NCBI GenBank assembly: GCA_038319025.1
Contig: JBBQCW010000008.1
Coordinates: 59,681-123,680 of the forward strand
DNA: 64,000 bases
Source: JBBQCW01 sp038319025
Lineage (GTDB): Bacteria; Actinomycetota; Thermoleophilia; Solirubrobacterales; Solirubrobacteraceae
Direction of reading: 5' to 3'
Positions 53,127-62,279 of the stretch are shown piece after piece (position 1 is the first letter of the stretch; every line of letters starts with the position of its first letter). The translations under genes were made by a program, and so were the position numbers. The notes beneath the pieces are model-generated. The model searched no databases. It was not told where the DNA came from and saw only the letters and a list, made by a program, of their open reading frames with translations.

Positions 53127-54187
53127 GCGCACATATCGCTGCATTGCCGGGCGATGGCATCGGCCCTGAGGTCATGGCCGTCACCCGCACCGTTCTGGAC
53201 GCGGTCGTAGGGGAGGGTCGCCTCACCTACGAGGAGCACGTCTTCGGTGGCGCGTCGATCGATGCCCACGGCACTGCGCTCACCGACGGGACGCTCGCGG
53301 CCTGCCGAGCCGCGGACGCCGTGCTGCTGGCCGCGGTCGGAGGCCCCAAGTGGGACACGACCGACCCGAACGCCCCGCGGCCCGAGCAGGGCTTGCTGGG
53401 TCTGCGCAAAGAGCTGGGGCTCTACGCGAACCTGCGACCCGTCCGCGCGATCGAGGCCCTGATCGACGCCAGTCCGCTCAAGCGGGAACGGATCACCGGC
53501 ACGGATCTGCTCGTCGTCCGCGAGCTCACCGGCGGCATCTATTTCGGTGAGAAGACCCGGACCGACACTGACGCCAGCGACCTGTGTCACTACACCGTGG
53601 CCGAGGTTGAGCGGATCGCCCGCACCGCGTTCGTCGCTGCTCGCGGTCGAAAGAACCGGGTGGCGAGCGTCGACAAGGCCAACGTGCTGGAGACCTCGCG
53701 CCAGTGGCGAGAGGTCGTTCACCGCATCCACGCCGCTGAGTTCGCCGATGTGCACCTTGAGGACGTACTCGTGGACAACGCGGCCATGCAGCTCGTCTCC
53801 CGACCGGCGGAGTTCGACGTGATCGTCACGGAGAATCTGTTCGGCGACATACTCAGCGACGAGGCGGCAATGATCACCGGCTCGATCGGCATGCTGCCCA
53901 GCGCGTCGCTCGGCAATCCTGACGGCCCCGGGCTGTTCGAGCCGGTTCACGGCTCCGCGCCCGACATCGCCGGGCAGGGGATCGCCAACCCGCTGGCGAT
54001 GTTCCTGTCGGCGGCAATGTTGCTCCGGCATGGCTTGGGTTGGGAATCGGAGGCTTCCGCCCTAGAATCAGCGGTGGATCGTGCGCTGGAAGGTGGTCTG
54101 CGCACCCCTGATCTCGGCGGTTCGGCCGGCACAGCCGAGGCCACCGAGACCGTCCTGTCCCATCTCGTCACCCGGAGCAACACGTGA
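53123..54187 (+). CDS. leuB: 3-isopropylmalate dehydrogenase
   Basis: NAD-dependent, 354 aa. LPGDGIGPEV, LLAAVGGPKWD, RELTGGIYFGEKTR, VDKANVLETSRQWREVV with catalytic Lys, NLFGDILSDEAAMI metal site, and PVHGSAPDIAGQGIANP. Overlaps both neighbours by 4 nt. Confidence 0.97.
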   Translation: MSAHIAALPGDGIGPEVMAVTRTVLDAVVGEGRLTYEEHVFGGASIDAHGTALTDGTLAACRAADAVLLAAVGGPKWDTTDPNAPRPEQGLLGLRKELGLYANLRPVRAIEALIDASPLKRERITGTDLLVVRELTGGIYFGEKTRTDTDASDLCHYTVAEVERIARTAFVAARGRKNRVASVDKANVLETSRQWREVVHRIHAAEFADVHLEDVLVDNAAMQLVSRPAEFDVIVTENLFGDILSDEAAMITGSIGMLPSASLGNPDGPGLFEPVHGSAPDIAGQGIANPLAMFLSAAMLLRHGLGWESEASALESAVDRALEGGLRTPDLGGSAGTAEATETVLSHLVTRSNT

Positions 54188-55122
54188 ACCAAGCGGAACT
54201 CATCTGGATGAACGGCGAGTTCGTCGCGTGGGAGGACGCCAAGGTCCACGTTCTCACGCACGGTCTGCACTACGGCACCGGCGTATTCGAGGGCGTGCGG
54301 TGTTACGACACCGAGATCGGCCCCGCCGTGTTCCGCCATCAGGACCACGTCGACCGGCTGTTCAAGTCGGCCTCGCTCTACTACATGGACATCCCGTTCA
54401 CCCAGGAGCAGGTGCGCCAAGCCACTCTGGATCTCGTCGCGCGCAACGGCATGCGCTCCTGCTACATCCGCCCGCTCGTCTATCGCGGCTACGGCACGAT
54501 GGGCCTGTTCCCGCTGGATGCGCCCGTCGACATATCGATCGCCGCGTGGGAATGGGGCGCCTATCTGGGCGAGGACGGCAAGCGCGACGGTATCCGCGCC
54601 AAGGTGTCCTCCTGGCGGCGGCTGAGCCCGCAGTCGCTGATCCCCGCCGCCAAGGCCACGGGGCAGTACCTCAACTCGGTGCTGGCCAAGATCGAGTCCC
54701 ACAAGGCCGGCTATGAGGAGGGCATCCTGCTCGACGAGCACGGACACGTATGCGAGGGCACGGGCGAGAACATCTTCGTCGTGCGTGACGGAGCCATCGC
54801 CACCCCGCCCTCCACATCGTCGATCCTGGACGGAATCAGCCGGCGTACGGCCGTCCAATTGGCGGAGGATCTGGGCATCGACGTCGTCGAGCGCCACATC
54901 AGCCGGGCCGAGCTGTACCTGGCGGATGAGATCTTTCTCACCGGCACCGCGGCCGAGCTGGTGCCGGTCCGCGAGGTCGACGATCACGCTGTTGGCACAG
55001 GTCGCCCCGGCGAGGTCACACGTGCGGTGCAGACCGCCTTCGAGGACGTACTGCACGGGCGCGACGAGCGCCACCGCGATTGGTTGGATCCGGTCCCGGT
55101 AGAATCCGTCACTGGTTCCTGA
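54184..55122 (+). CDS. ilvE: Branched-chain amino acid aminotransferase
   Basis: Class IV PLP aminotransferase, 312 aa. MNGEFVAWEDAKVHVLTHGLHYGTGVFEGVR, YIRPLVYRGYGTMG, PLP Lys in AKATGQYLNSVLAKIESHKAGYEEG, then DEHGHVCEGTGENIF. GTG start overlaps the leuB stop (GTGA). Last step of Val, Ile and Leu synthesis. Confidence 0.97.
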   Translation: MNQAELIWMNGEFVAWEDAKVHVLTHGLHYGTGVFEGVRCYDTEIGPAVFRHQDHVDRLFKSASLYYMDIPFTQEQVRQATLDLVARNGMRSCYIRPLVYRGYGTMGLFPLDAPVDISIAAWEWGAYLGEDGKRDGIRAKVSSWRRLSPQSLIPAAKATGQYLNSVLAKIESHKAGYEEGILLDEHGHVCEGTGENIFVVRDGAIATPPSTSSILDGISRRTAVQLAEDLGIDVVERHISRAELYLADEIFLTGTAAELVPVREVDDHAVGTGRPGEVTRAVQTAFEDVLHGRDERHRDWLDPVPVESVTGS

Positions 55123-55149
55123 TGGTTCGCACGGTGGACATTCGAATTC

Positions 55150-55189
55150 GTGGGCGACACTCGCGCTAGCGCGAGCGTCGCTGCCCCAC
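55150..55189 (+). terminator. Strong hairpin between ilvE and cimA
   Basis: GCGAC, A, CTCGCGC, TA loop, GCGCGAG, C, GTCGC (55154-55181) form a 12-bp stem with one mismatch; GTGG (55150-55153) and CCAC (55186-55189) extend it past a bulge. No U-tract. Either a terminator for leuCDB-ilvE or a leader structure for cimA. Confidence 0.6.
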
Positions 55190-55223
55190 GTCTTCGTCTC
55201 CGCCGTTCGAAAAGGACCCACTC

Positions 55224-56834
55224 GTGACCTCCGACCTTCAGCTCTATGACGCCACCCTGCGCGACGGTATGCAAGGTGAGGGCATGTCCCTCACCGCCGC
55301 CGAGAAGGTCCGTGTGGCTCACGCCCTCGACGACCTCGGTATCGATCTGATCGAAGCCGGCTTCCCGGCCTCCAACCCCAAGGAGGAGGAGGTCTTCGCG
55401 CTGCTTGCCAGTGAGAAGTTTGCGCACGCGCAGATCGCCGCCTTCGGCATGACGCGGCGCCGCGACCTGCGGGCCGACGAGGATCCGGCGCTCCGCATCC
55501 TCGCGGGCTGCTTCGCACCGGCCATCACGCTCGTGGGGAAGACGTGGTCGCTGCATCTGGAGAAGGTCTTGCGCGTCTCCCGTGAGGAGAACCTCTCCAT
55601 CATCGGCGAGTCGATCGCCTTCCTGGTAGGGGAGGGCAAACGCGTGATCTATGACGCCGAGCACTTCTTCGACGCCTGGCGTGATGACCCTGAGTACGCG
55701 CTCAACTGCCTGCAGACCGCTGCCGAGGCCGGTGCGGAAACCGTCGTGCCCTGCGACACCAACGGCTCATCGCTGCCCATGGAGATCGCGGCGGGCATCA
55801 GTGCTGTTGTGGCCGAGGTGGGCCAGCTCGTCCGGGTGGGGATCCACTGCCACAACGACGCTGAGTGTGGCGTGGCCAACTCGCTGGCCGGGGTCGTCGC
55901 CGGCGCCACCCAGGTCCAGGCCACGATGAACGGAACCGGCGAGCGCACGGGCAACGCCAACATGGTCTCGATCATTCCCAACCTCCAGCTCAAGATGGGG
56001 CGCCCGGTGGTCACCGAGGAGCAGCTTTCCCGGCTGACGGCGACAGCGCACTTCGTCGATGAGCTGCTCAACCGCAACCCGTACGCGCAGCAGGCCTACG
56101 TTGGCAAACTTGCCTTCACCCACAAGGGCGGCCTCCACGCCGCAGGCGTGCAGGCCGATGCGAGCACGTTCGAACACATCGCGCCGGAGCTGGTGGGCAA
56201 CGTTCGCGACGTACTCGTATCCGAGCTGGCCGGCCGGCACGCCATCCACGACAAGGCCGCCGCGGCGGGCGTCCACATCGACGATGCGACCGCTGTCCGG
56301 GTCATTGAGCGCGTGAAGGAACTTGAACATCTCGGGTACCAGTTCGAGGCAGCCGACGGCTCGCTGGAGCTGCTGCTGCGCCGCGAGGCCGGTGTGCACG
56401 AACCGCTCTTCACCCTGGAGTCCTGGCGGGTCATCGTCGAGCAGGACGAGGCCGGCGCCGTCCAGACGGAGGCGACGATCAAGATCCTCATCGACGGCGA
56501 GCGGTTCGTCCGCACGGCGGAGGGCAACGGCCCGGTGAACGCGCTCGATTGCGCTCTGCGCTCAGCGATAGTAGAGATCCACCCGCATCTGAAAGACATC
56601 GAGCTGGTCAACTACAAGGTGCGCATCCTGGACGAGACTCACGGCACCGGCGCGGTGACGCGGGTGCTCCTCGATGCCTCTGACGGCCGTGAGGTGTGGG
56701 GTTCGATCGGGGTGGGGGAGAACGTCATCGCGGCGTCCTGGCAGGCCCTGGTGGACTCGCTGGAGCGGGCCGAGCAGCCGGGGCGGCGCGCCCAGCACGA
56801 TGCGCCCGTGTCCGCGCCGTCGGTGACCCCATGA
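55224..56834 (+). CDS. cimA: (R)-citramalate synthase
   Basis: 536 aa, LeuA-like barrel plus regulatory domain. LYDATLRDGMQGEGMSL, LIEAGFPASNPKEEE, VGIHCHNDAECGVANSLAGV, MNGTGERTGNANM and FTHKGGLHAAGVQAD match citramalate synthases, which condense pyruvate and acetyl-CoA for isoleucine. GTG 55224 follows AAGGA by 7 nt. Overlaps the next gene (ATGA). Confidence 0.92.
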   Translation: MTSDLQLYDATLRDGMQGEGMSLTAAEKVRVAHALDDLGIDLIEAGFPASNPKEEEVFALLASEKFAHAQIAAFGMTRRRDLRADEDPALRILAGCFAPAITLVGKTWSLHLEKVLRVSREENLSIIGESIAFLVGEGKRVIYDAEHFFDAWRDDPEYALNCLQTAAEAGAETVVPCDTNGSSLPMEIAAGISAVVAEVGQLVRVGIHCHNDAECGVANSLAGVVAGATQVQATMNGTGERTGNANMVSIIPNLQLKMGRPVVTEEQLSRLTATAHFVDELLNRNPYAQQAYVGKLAFTHKGGLHAAGVQADASTFEHIAPELVGNVRDVLVSELAGRHAIHDKAAAAGVHIDDATAVRVIERVKELEHLGYQFEAADGSLELLLRREAGVHEPLFTLESWRVIVEQDEAGAVQTEATIKILIDGERFVRTAEGNGPVNALDCALRSAIVEIHPHLKDIELVNYKVRILDETHGTGAVTRVLLDASDGREVWGSIGVGENVIAASWQALVDSLERAEQPGRRAQHDAPVSAPSVTP

Positions 56835-57952
56835 CCGACGAGATGATCCCGCTCGCCCGCCCGGTGCTCGGGGCCGCCGAGGAGGAGGCGGTACTGGAGG
56901 TCCTGCGCTCCGGACATCTGTCGCTCGGCCCGCGGGTACCCGCTTTCGAGCAGTCGTTCGCCGCCTATGTCGGCGCCGCCCACGCGAGCGCCGTCTCCAG
57001 CGGAACGGCCGGCCTGCATCTCGCGCTGCGCGCGGTCGGGGTGACCGATGGCGACGAGGTCGTGACCTCGCCGTTCTCCTTCGTGGCCAGTGCCAACGCG
57101 ATCGCCTACGAGCGGGCTACGCCCGTGTTCGCCGACATCGACCCAGTCACGCTCAACCTTGATCCCGTGGCGACGGCCGCCGCCGTCACCGAACGCACGA
57201 CCGCTCTGCTTCCCGTCCATATCTTCGGCTACCCAGCCGATCTGCCGGCCTTCGAGGCCATGGGCCTGCCGATCGTGGAGGACGCCTGCGAAGCGCTCGG
57301 TGCTCGTCATGCCGACGGTGTCAACGTCGGTGCGCGCGGTCATCCCGCGGTCTTCGGGTTCTACGCCAACAAGCAGATCACCACGGGCGAAGGCGGCATG
57401 GTGACGATGGGCTCGGCGGCGATGAAGGCCATCATCGACAGCGAGCGCAACCAGGGTCGGGCGCCCGACATGGGCTGGCTGGACCACGACCGACTGGGCT
57501 TCAACTATCGCCTCAGCGATGTGGCTTGCGCGATCGGATCGGCGCAGCTGGGGCGCCTCGACGACATGCTGGCCGGGCGCACGCGTGTCGCCTCGGCGTA
57601 CCGTCAGGCGCTCGAAGGTATTGAAGGCCTCGGCCTGCCCTGCGAGGACCTGGGTGGCGACCGTCGCGGCTGGTTCGTCTTCGTCGTGCAGGTGCCGTCC
57701 GGGCACGACCGCGACGACGTGATCAGGGCCTTGGCCACGCACGGCATCCAGAGCAAGCCGTATCTGCCCGCGATCCATCTGATGTCCTTCTACCGCGAGC
57801 GGTACGGCCATCGGCCTGGTGAGTTTCCGGTCTGCGAGGACATCGCTGCCCGCTCCGTCGCTCTGCCGTTCTTCCCGGAGATGACCGAAGGTCAGGTGGC
57901 GCGTGTGGCCCAGGCTGTGCGCGAGGTGCTGAACCACGGCCCCGACGCCTAG
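56831..57952 (+). CDS. DegT/DnrJ/EryC1/StrS-family aminotransferase
   Basis: 373 aa sugar-type PLP aminotransferase: VSSGTAGLHLALRAVGVTDGDEV, FVASANAIAYERATPVFADID, EDACEALGARH, and PLP Lys in FGFYANKQITTGEGGMV. Coupled to cimA and followed by argH. Usual substrates are nucleotide-linked keto sugars, so its place in an amino acid operon is unexpected. Confidence 0.9.
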   Translation: MTDEMIPLARPVLGAAEEEAVLEVLRSGHLSLGPRVPAFEQSFAAYVGAAHASAVSSGTAGLHLALRAVGVTDGDEVVTSPFSFVASANAIAYERATPVFADIDPVTLNLDPVATAAAVTERTTALLPVHIFGYPADLPAFEAMGLPIVEDACEALGARHADGVNVGARGHPAVFGFYANKQITTGEGGMVTMGSAAMKAIIDSERNQGRAPDMGWLDHDRLGFNYRLSDVACAIGSAQLGRLDDMLAGRTRVASAYRQALEGIEGLGLPCEDLGGDRRGWFVFVVQVPSGHDRDDVIRALATHGIQSKPYLPAIHLMSFYRERYGHRPGEFPVCEDIAARSVALPFFPEMTEGQVARVAQAVREVLNHGPDA

Positions 57953-57955
57953 ACT
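57950..57955 (+). promoter_or_regulatory. -10 box TAGACT before argH
   Basis: TAGACT starts on the stop of the aminotransferase gene and is followed by 9 nt and GTG at 57965. Confidence 0.45.
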
Positions 57956-57964
57956 CCGGCGACC

Positions 57965-59323
57965 GTGTCGCGCTTCTCCGAGCCTCAAGATCCCGTTTTC
58001 CATCAGTTGAACGCGTCGTTGTCTTTCGACCGCCGTCTGTGGCCGTACGACATCGAACTGTCCCGCGCCCACGCGAGGATGCTCGCGGCGCAGGACATCA
58101 TCGGCGCCGCCGATCGGGACGAGATTCTCGCCGGCCTTGACGAGGTGGAGGGGGAACTGGCGGCCGGCACGTTCCCCTTTGCCCCCGACGATGAAGACAT
58201 CCACATGGCGGTGGAGCGGCGGCTGATCGAGCTGGCCGGGCCGGTCGGCGGCAAGCTGCACACGGCGCGATCACGCAACGACCAGGTCGCCACCGACGTG
58301 GCGCTCTTCACCCGCGAGCATGCACGGCGAGCGGTCGCGGCCGTCGAGGTCCTCATGCGCGCGCTGCTGGATGCCGCCGAGGCGCATCTGGACTGGCCGA
58401 TGCCGGGCTACACCCATCTGCAGCGCGCCCAGCCGGTGTACCTGAGTCATCATCTGCTCGCCTACGTCTGGATGCTGTCTCGCGACCGGGCCCGCTTCGC
58501 TTTCGCGGCCGAACAGTCCGACGCGCTCCCGCTGGGCGCCGGTGCGCTGGCCGGTGTCAATTTCGACACGGACCGCGGCTTCGTCGCGGAGCAGCTCGGG
58601 TTTGCGCACGTCGCGCCGAATTCGATCGATGCCGTCTCCAATCGGGATTTCGTTCTGGACTACCTGGGCGCAGCCGCGACCTGTGCGACCCACCTCTCAC
58701 GACTGGGCGGTGAGCTGGTCCTGTGGTCCAGCGAGGAGTTCGGGTTCGTCGAGCTGCCGGACGCCTGGTCGTCAGGCAGCTCGATCATGCCGCAGAAGAA
58801 GAACCCCGACGCCGCCGAGCTGCTGCGAGCCAAGGCACCGCGTGTCGTCGCTCACCTCGCTGGGCTGCATGGCGTGATGCATGGCCTCCCGCTGACCTAC
58901 AACAAGGACATGCAGGAGGACAAGGAGCACCTTTTCGACGCGGTAGACACCATCGAGCTGACGCTGGCGGCCGCCACGGGCATGGTCTCCGGGGCGCGAT
59001 TCCGCGCCGACCGGCTGGCTGAGGCGGCCAGCGACGAGCTGATCGCGGCCACCGACATCGCGGACCTGCTCGTGCGCCGTGGCGTTCCGTTCCGCGAGTG
59101 TCACGGCATAGTCGCCGGGCTCGTTCGCGATGCCGTGGATTCCGACCGGCAGCTTTCGCAGTTCACCCTGCCCGAGCTGGCTGCCCACTCTGAACACCTG
59201 GATGCGGAGGTGTACGAGGTGCTGTCGCAGCGGTCGTGGCTTGAGTCCAAGCGCTCGGAAGGCGGGACGGCACTCTTTCGGGTGCGTGAGCAACTCGTCG
59301 CCGCCCGCGCTCTGCTCGCCTGA
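57965..59323 (+). CDS. argH: Argininosuccinate lyase
   Basis: Fumarase-superfamily enzyme, 452 aa, splitting argininosuccinate to arginine and fumarate. KLHTARSRNDQVATD, PGYTHLQRAQP and the signature GSSIMPQKKNPDAAELLR. GTG start. No other arg gene lies in the window. Confidence 0.96.
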   Translation: MSRFSEPQDPVFHQLNASLSFDRRLWPYDIELSRAHARMLAAQDIIGAADRDEILAGLDEVEGELAAGTFPFAPDDEDIHMAVERRLIELAGPVGGKLHTARSRNDQVATDVALFTREHARRAVAAVEVLMRALLDAAEAHLDWPMPGYTHLQRAQPVYLSHHLLAYVWMLSRDRARFAFAAEQSDALPLGAGALAGVNFDTDRGFVAEQLGFAHVAPNSIDAVSNRDFVLDYLGAAATCATHLSRLGGELVLWSSEEFGFVELPDAWSSGSSIMPQKKNPDAAELLRAKAPRVVAHLAGLHGVMHGLPLTYNKDMQEDKEHLFDAVDTIELTLAAATGMVSGARFRADRLAEAASDELIAATDIADLLVRRGVPFRECHGIVAGLVRDAVDSDRQLSQFTLPELAAHSEHLDAEVYEVLSQRSWLESKRSEGGTALFRVREQLVAARALLA

Positions 59324-59334
59324 CCGGCGCGGTC

Positions 59335-59916
59335 GTGCAACCTGAGTTCTACGCGCGGTCCACCCTGGTCGTGGCTCGTGACCTGATCGGCTGCACCGTG
59401 ACGGTCGGTGCCGTGAGCGGCGTGATCGTGGAGACCGAGGCCTACCACATGGATGAGCCGGCTTGTCACGCCTACGCCGGGCTGACGCCGCGCACGGCCA
59501 CGTTGTTCGGCCCTCCGGGGAAGGCGTACGTGTATCGCTCGTACGGCATCCATGCCCTGTTCAACGCAGTCACCGAGCCTGAGGGCGTGGGCGCCGCCGT
59601 GCTCATCCGCGCGCTGGTACCCGATGCGGGCCTCGCCGCGATGCGCGGGCGGCGCACCGGTCGCCCCGATGAGGAGCTGTGCTCCGGGCCGGGCAAGCTC
59701 ACCCAGGCACTCGGCATCGACCTGGTCCACAATGGCGGCGGGCTCCTCGACGGACCGGTCCACATCGGGCCGGCGCCTGTCCATGCAGCAGCTCTTGACG
59801 TGGTGGCCGGGCCGCGGATCGGCATCACCCGCGCCACCGACCTCCAGTGGCGATTCTGTGTTCGCGGGAATCGTCACGTCTCGCGGCCGCGGCCGCCTGG
59901 CTGGGCCTTGGCCTAG
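59335..59916 (+). CDS. mpg: 3-methyladenine DNA glycosylase (AAG/MPG family)
   Basis: 193 aa. FYARSTLVVARDLIGC, VETEAYHMDEPACHAYAG with catalytic Glu, PGKAYVYRSYGIHALFN and LCSGPGKLTQALGI. Starts at GTG 59335, 11 nt after argH. Its TAG stop overlaps the stop of the opposite PBP gene in CTAG. Confidence 0.95.
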   Translation: MQPEFYARSTLVVARDLIGCTVTVGAVSGVIVETEAYHMDEPACHAYAGLTPRTATLFGPPGKAYVYRSYGIHALFNAVTEPEGVGAAVLIRALVPDAGLAAMRGRRTGRPDEELCSGPGKLTQALGIDLVHNGGGLLDGPVHIGPAPVHAAALDVVAGPRIGITRATDLQWRFCVRGNRHVSRPRPPGWALA

Positions 59917-62168
59917 CCCGAGGGTGCGCCGGCGCCGCCGGTCCCGCCGCCGCTGCCGCCCGGGCTGGGCGTGGGCGTGGGCGTCGGTGTCGGCGCCGGA
60001 GCGGGGGTGGGCGTCGGAGTCGGAGTCGGAGTCGGCGTCTTTCCGCCGCCGCCCGAGCCTCCGCCGTTGGAGGTTCCGCTCGATCCGCTTCCGCCGCCGC
60101 CCGTGGAAGGCGCTGGTGCGGTGCTTCCTGACCCGCTTGAATCCGTGCTCGTCGTATCCGTCGTGCTCGTGCCGTGACTGGCGCGCTTGGCTGCGCGATC
60201 GGCATCGAGCTGGGTTACGGCAACCATGAAGTCGTGCCAGATCTGGGCTGGGAACGTGCCACCTTCGACAGGGCCGCCCTGGAAGTCGGTGGCCATGGAC
60301 TTGTTGCCGTCGGCGTGACCGACCCAGACGGCGACCGTGTACTTCTTGGTGAAGCCGACGAACCAAGCGTCGCCGTAGTTCTCGGTCGTACCCGTCTTAC
60401 CCGCAACGACCACGCCATCGAGCTGCGCGCGCTGCGCCGTGCCGTCGGTGACCACGGTGGCCATGATCTGCTGCATCTGGCTCGCCACCCCAGGCGAGAG
60501 CACGTGCTTGACGCGGGCGTGGTTCTCATCGAGCGTCTCGCCACCGTTCTGGAGCGTCACGCGGCGAATGCCGACCGGTCCGCCGTGCGGAGCGCCCAAC
60601 GACCCGTTGATACGAGTGCCGCCGCGCGCGATCGTCGAGTACGCATGGGCCATGTCAAGGGGCGTCACGCCCGTCTTGAGGCCACCGAGGGTCATGGCGT
60701 AATTGGTCGACACCGGCGTGCGGATACCCATGCGGTGAGCCATCCGAGCGACGTTCTTGGTGCCGACGTGGATGCCGACATCGGAATAGACGGTGTTGTC
60801 GGAGTAGGTGAGAGCCTGGGCCAGCGACAGCGAGCCCGAGTAGTTGTTGCCGAAGTTGTGGACGATGAAGTGCTCTTTGCCGCCGCTGTTGGGGACGATG
60901 AAGTCCTTCGGCGCCGAGGCCCACACCGAATCGGCGCCGACGCCCCGCGAGAGAGCCGTGGCGAGGATGAACGGCTTCATCGACGAGCCGGGCTGACGCT
61001 GGCCCTGCGTGGCGAGATTGAACGGTGCCTTCTGGTAGTCGCTGCCGCCTACCATCGCGCGGACTTCACCGGTCTGATTGTCGATGGCCACCAGGGACGC
61101 GGTCGGCCCTGCCGGGTCAGACAGCTGGTTCTTGATCGACTGCTCGGCCGCGGACTGCATGTCCTCGTCGATGGTCGTCGTGACCTTCAACCCGCCCTCG
61201 AACGCCTTCCGCGCTCCGTACCGGTCCACCAACTGCTGGCGCACCCAGGACGCGAAGTAGGGCGTCTTGGAATCCAGGCCGGGAGGCTGCACGTCTTGCG
61301 GGGAGGGGAGGCTCTGGCTGACCGCCTGCGTGTACTCGGCCTGCGTCAGACGCTTCTGGTCGACCATCTTCTTCAGCACGAGGTTGCGACGTAACAGCGC
61401 TGCCTTTGGATGGGCCAGCGGGTCGTACCCGCTGGGCGAGGCGATGACGGCGGCCAAGAGCGCCGCCTCGTGCGGCTTGAGTTCCGACGCGCAGGTCGGA
61501 TGCCCGGGGTCCCCGCAGCCCACGTGGTTGGGATCGTTGCCGAAGTAGGTGCGCGCGGCGGACTCGATGCCGTACGCCCCGTTGCCGAAGTAGATCGAGT
61601 TCAGGTACTCGGTGAGGATCTTGTCCTTGGACCACTTACGCGTCAGGTGGTAGGCGAGCGCGGCCTCCTTGAGCTTCTGAAACACCGTGCGCTTGGACTG
61701 CGCCTGGAGCGCGTTCTTCACGAACTGCTGGGTGATCGTAGAGCCGCCCTGCACGGCACCGCCCTGGACTACATCCTGGAAGAAGGCGCGGCCCATGCCG
61801 CGCAGGTCGACGCCGGAGTTCTCGTAGAACCGCTGGTCCTCGATCGCGACCACGGCGAATTTCATCGCCGGCGCGATGTCGCTCGATTTGACGATGATGC
61901 GGTTCTGGTTGTTGGCCAGAACCCCAAGTTCGCGACCGTGAACGTCGTAGAGGACGGAGTTCTGCGCGTTCTTGTACTCCTGCCGGTTCTCGAGTTGCGG
62001 AAGGTCGGAAGCGACGGCCATCATCATGCCGAACACGGTTGATACAACGGCCAGCGCGGCCAGCGGGATCAGCAGAAGGAGCAGCCTGCGTTTGCGTACG
62101 CGTGGCCTGACCCGCTTGGGCGGGTCCGCGAGCTGCGGGGGGATGTCGGCGGGAGCGTCGTCGCTCAT
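59913..62168 (-). CDS. Penicillin-binding protein 1A (transglycosylase-transpeptidase)
   Basis: 751 aa from ATG 62168 (AGGAAGG upstream); GTG 62192 is possible. A membrane anchor (RRLLLLLIPLAALAVVSTVFG) follows a basic N-terminus. GT51 domain: VAIEDQRFYENSGVD, GGSTITQQFVKN, RKWSKDKILTEYLNSIYFG. Transpeptidase: SxxK in PGSSMKPF, SDN in YSDNTVY, KTGT in AGKTGTTENYGDAWFVG. The C-terminal ~80 residues are low-complexity Gly/Ser, then Pro-Thr repeats. Builds peptidoglycan on the outer face. Confidence 0.95.
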   Translation of the reverse strand: MSDDAPADIPPQLADPPKRVRPRVRKRRLLLLLIPLAALAVVSTVFGMMMAVASDLPQLENRQEYKNAQNSVLYDVHGRELGVLANNQNRIIVKSSDIAPAMKFAVVAIEDQRFYENSGVDLRGMGRAFFQDVVQGGAVQGGSTITQQFVKNALQAQSKRTVFQKLKEAALAYHLTRKWSKDKILTEYLNSIYFGNGAYGIESAARTYFGNDPNHVGCGDPGHPTCASELKPHEAALLAAVIASPSGYDPLAHPKAALLRRNLVLKKMVDQKRLTQAEYTQAVSQSLPSPQDVQPPGLDSKTPYFASWVRQQLVDRYGARKAFEGGLKVTTTIDEDMQSAAEQSIKNQLSDPAGPTASLVAIDNQTGEVRAMVGGSDYQKAPFNLATQGQRQPGSSMKPFILATALSRGVGADSVWASAPKDFIVPNSGGKEHFIVHNFGNNYSGSLSLAQALTYSDNTVYSDVGIHVGTKNVARMAHRMGIRTPVSTNYAMTLGGLKTGVTPLDMAHAYSTIARGGTRINGSLGAPHGGPVGIRRVTLQNGGETLDENHARVKHVLSPGVASQMQQIMATVVTDGTAQRAQLDGVVVAGKTGTTENYGDAWFVGFTKKYTVAVWVGHADGNKSMATDFQGGPVEGGTFPAQIWHDFMVAVTQLDADRAAKRASHGTSTTDTTSTDSSGSGSTAPAPSTGGGGSGSSGTSNGGGSGGGGKTPTPTPTPTPTPAPAPTPTPTPTPSPGGSGGGTGGAGAPSG
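59966..60039. repeat. Hexanucleotide-like repeat encoding the PBP Pro-Thr tail
   Basis: Variants of GTGGGC, GTCGGA and GTCGGC recur in tandem; on the minus strand they encode alternating Pro-Thr and Pro-Ala. Copy number changes would stay in frame. Confidence 0.8.
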
Positions 62169-62265
62169 GTTCGTCGGTGCCTTCCTTGGCACACGCAGGG
62201 GCGTGAGGCGCGCCTGCAGGACGGTCGGCGGCCAAGGCCTCGGCCGCTGCGTTGTGCCTTGAGAC

Positions 62266-62271
62266 TAGCAT
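62266..62271 (+). promoter_or_regulatory. -10 box TAGCAT, leaderless tyrS
   Basis: TAGCAT is followed by 8 nt and ATG at 62280. Confidence 0.55.
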
Positions 62272-62279
62272 CCGCGCAG

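Noticed and set aside
56639..58261. 540-codon minus-strand frame across cimA, the aminotransferase and argH
   Set aside because: It runs through three well-supported plus-strand genes and shows no family motif.
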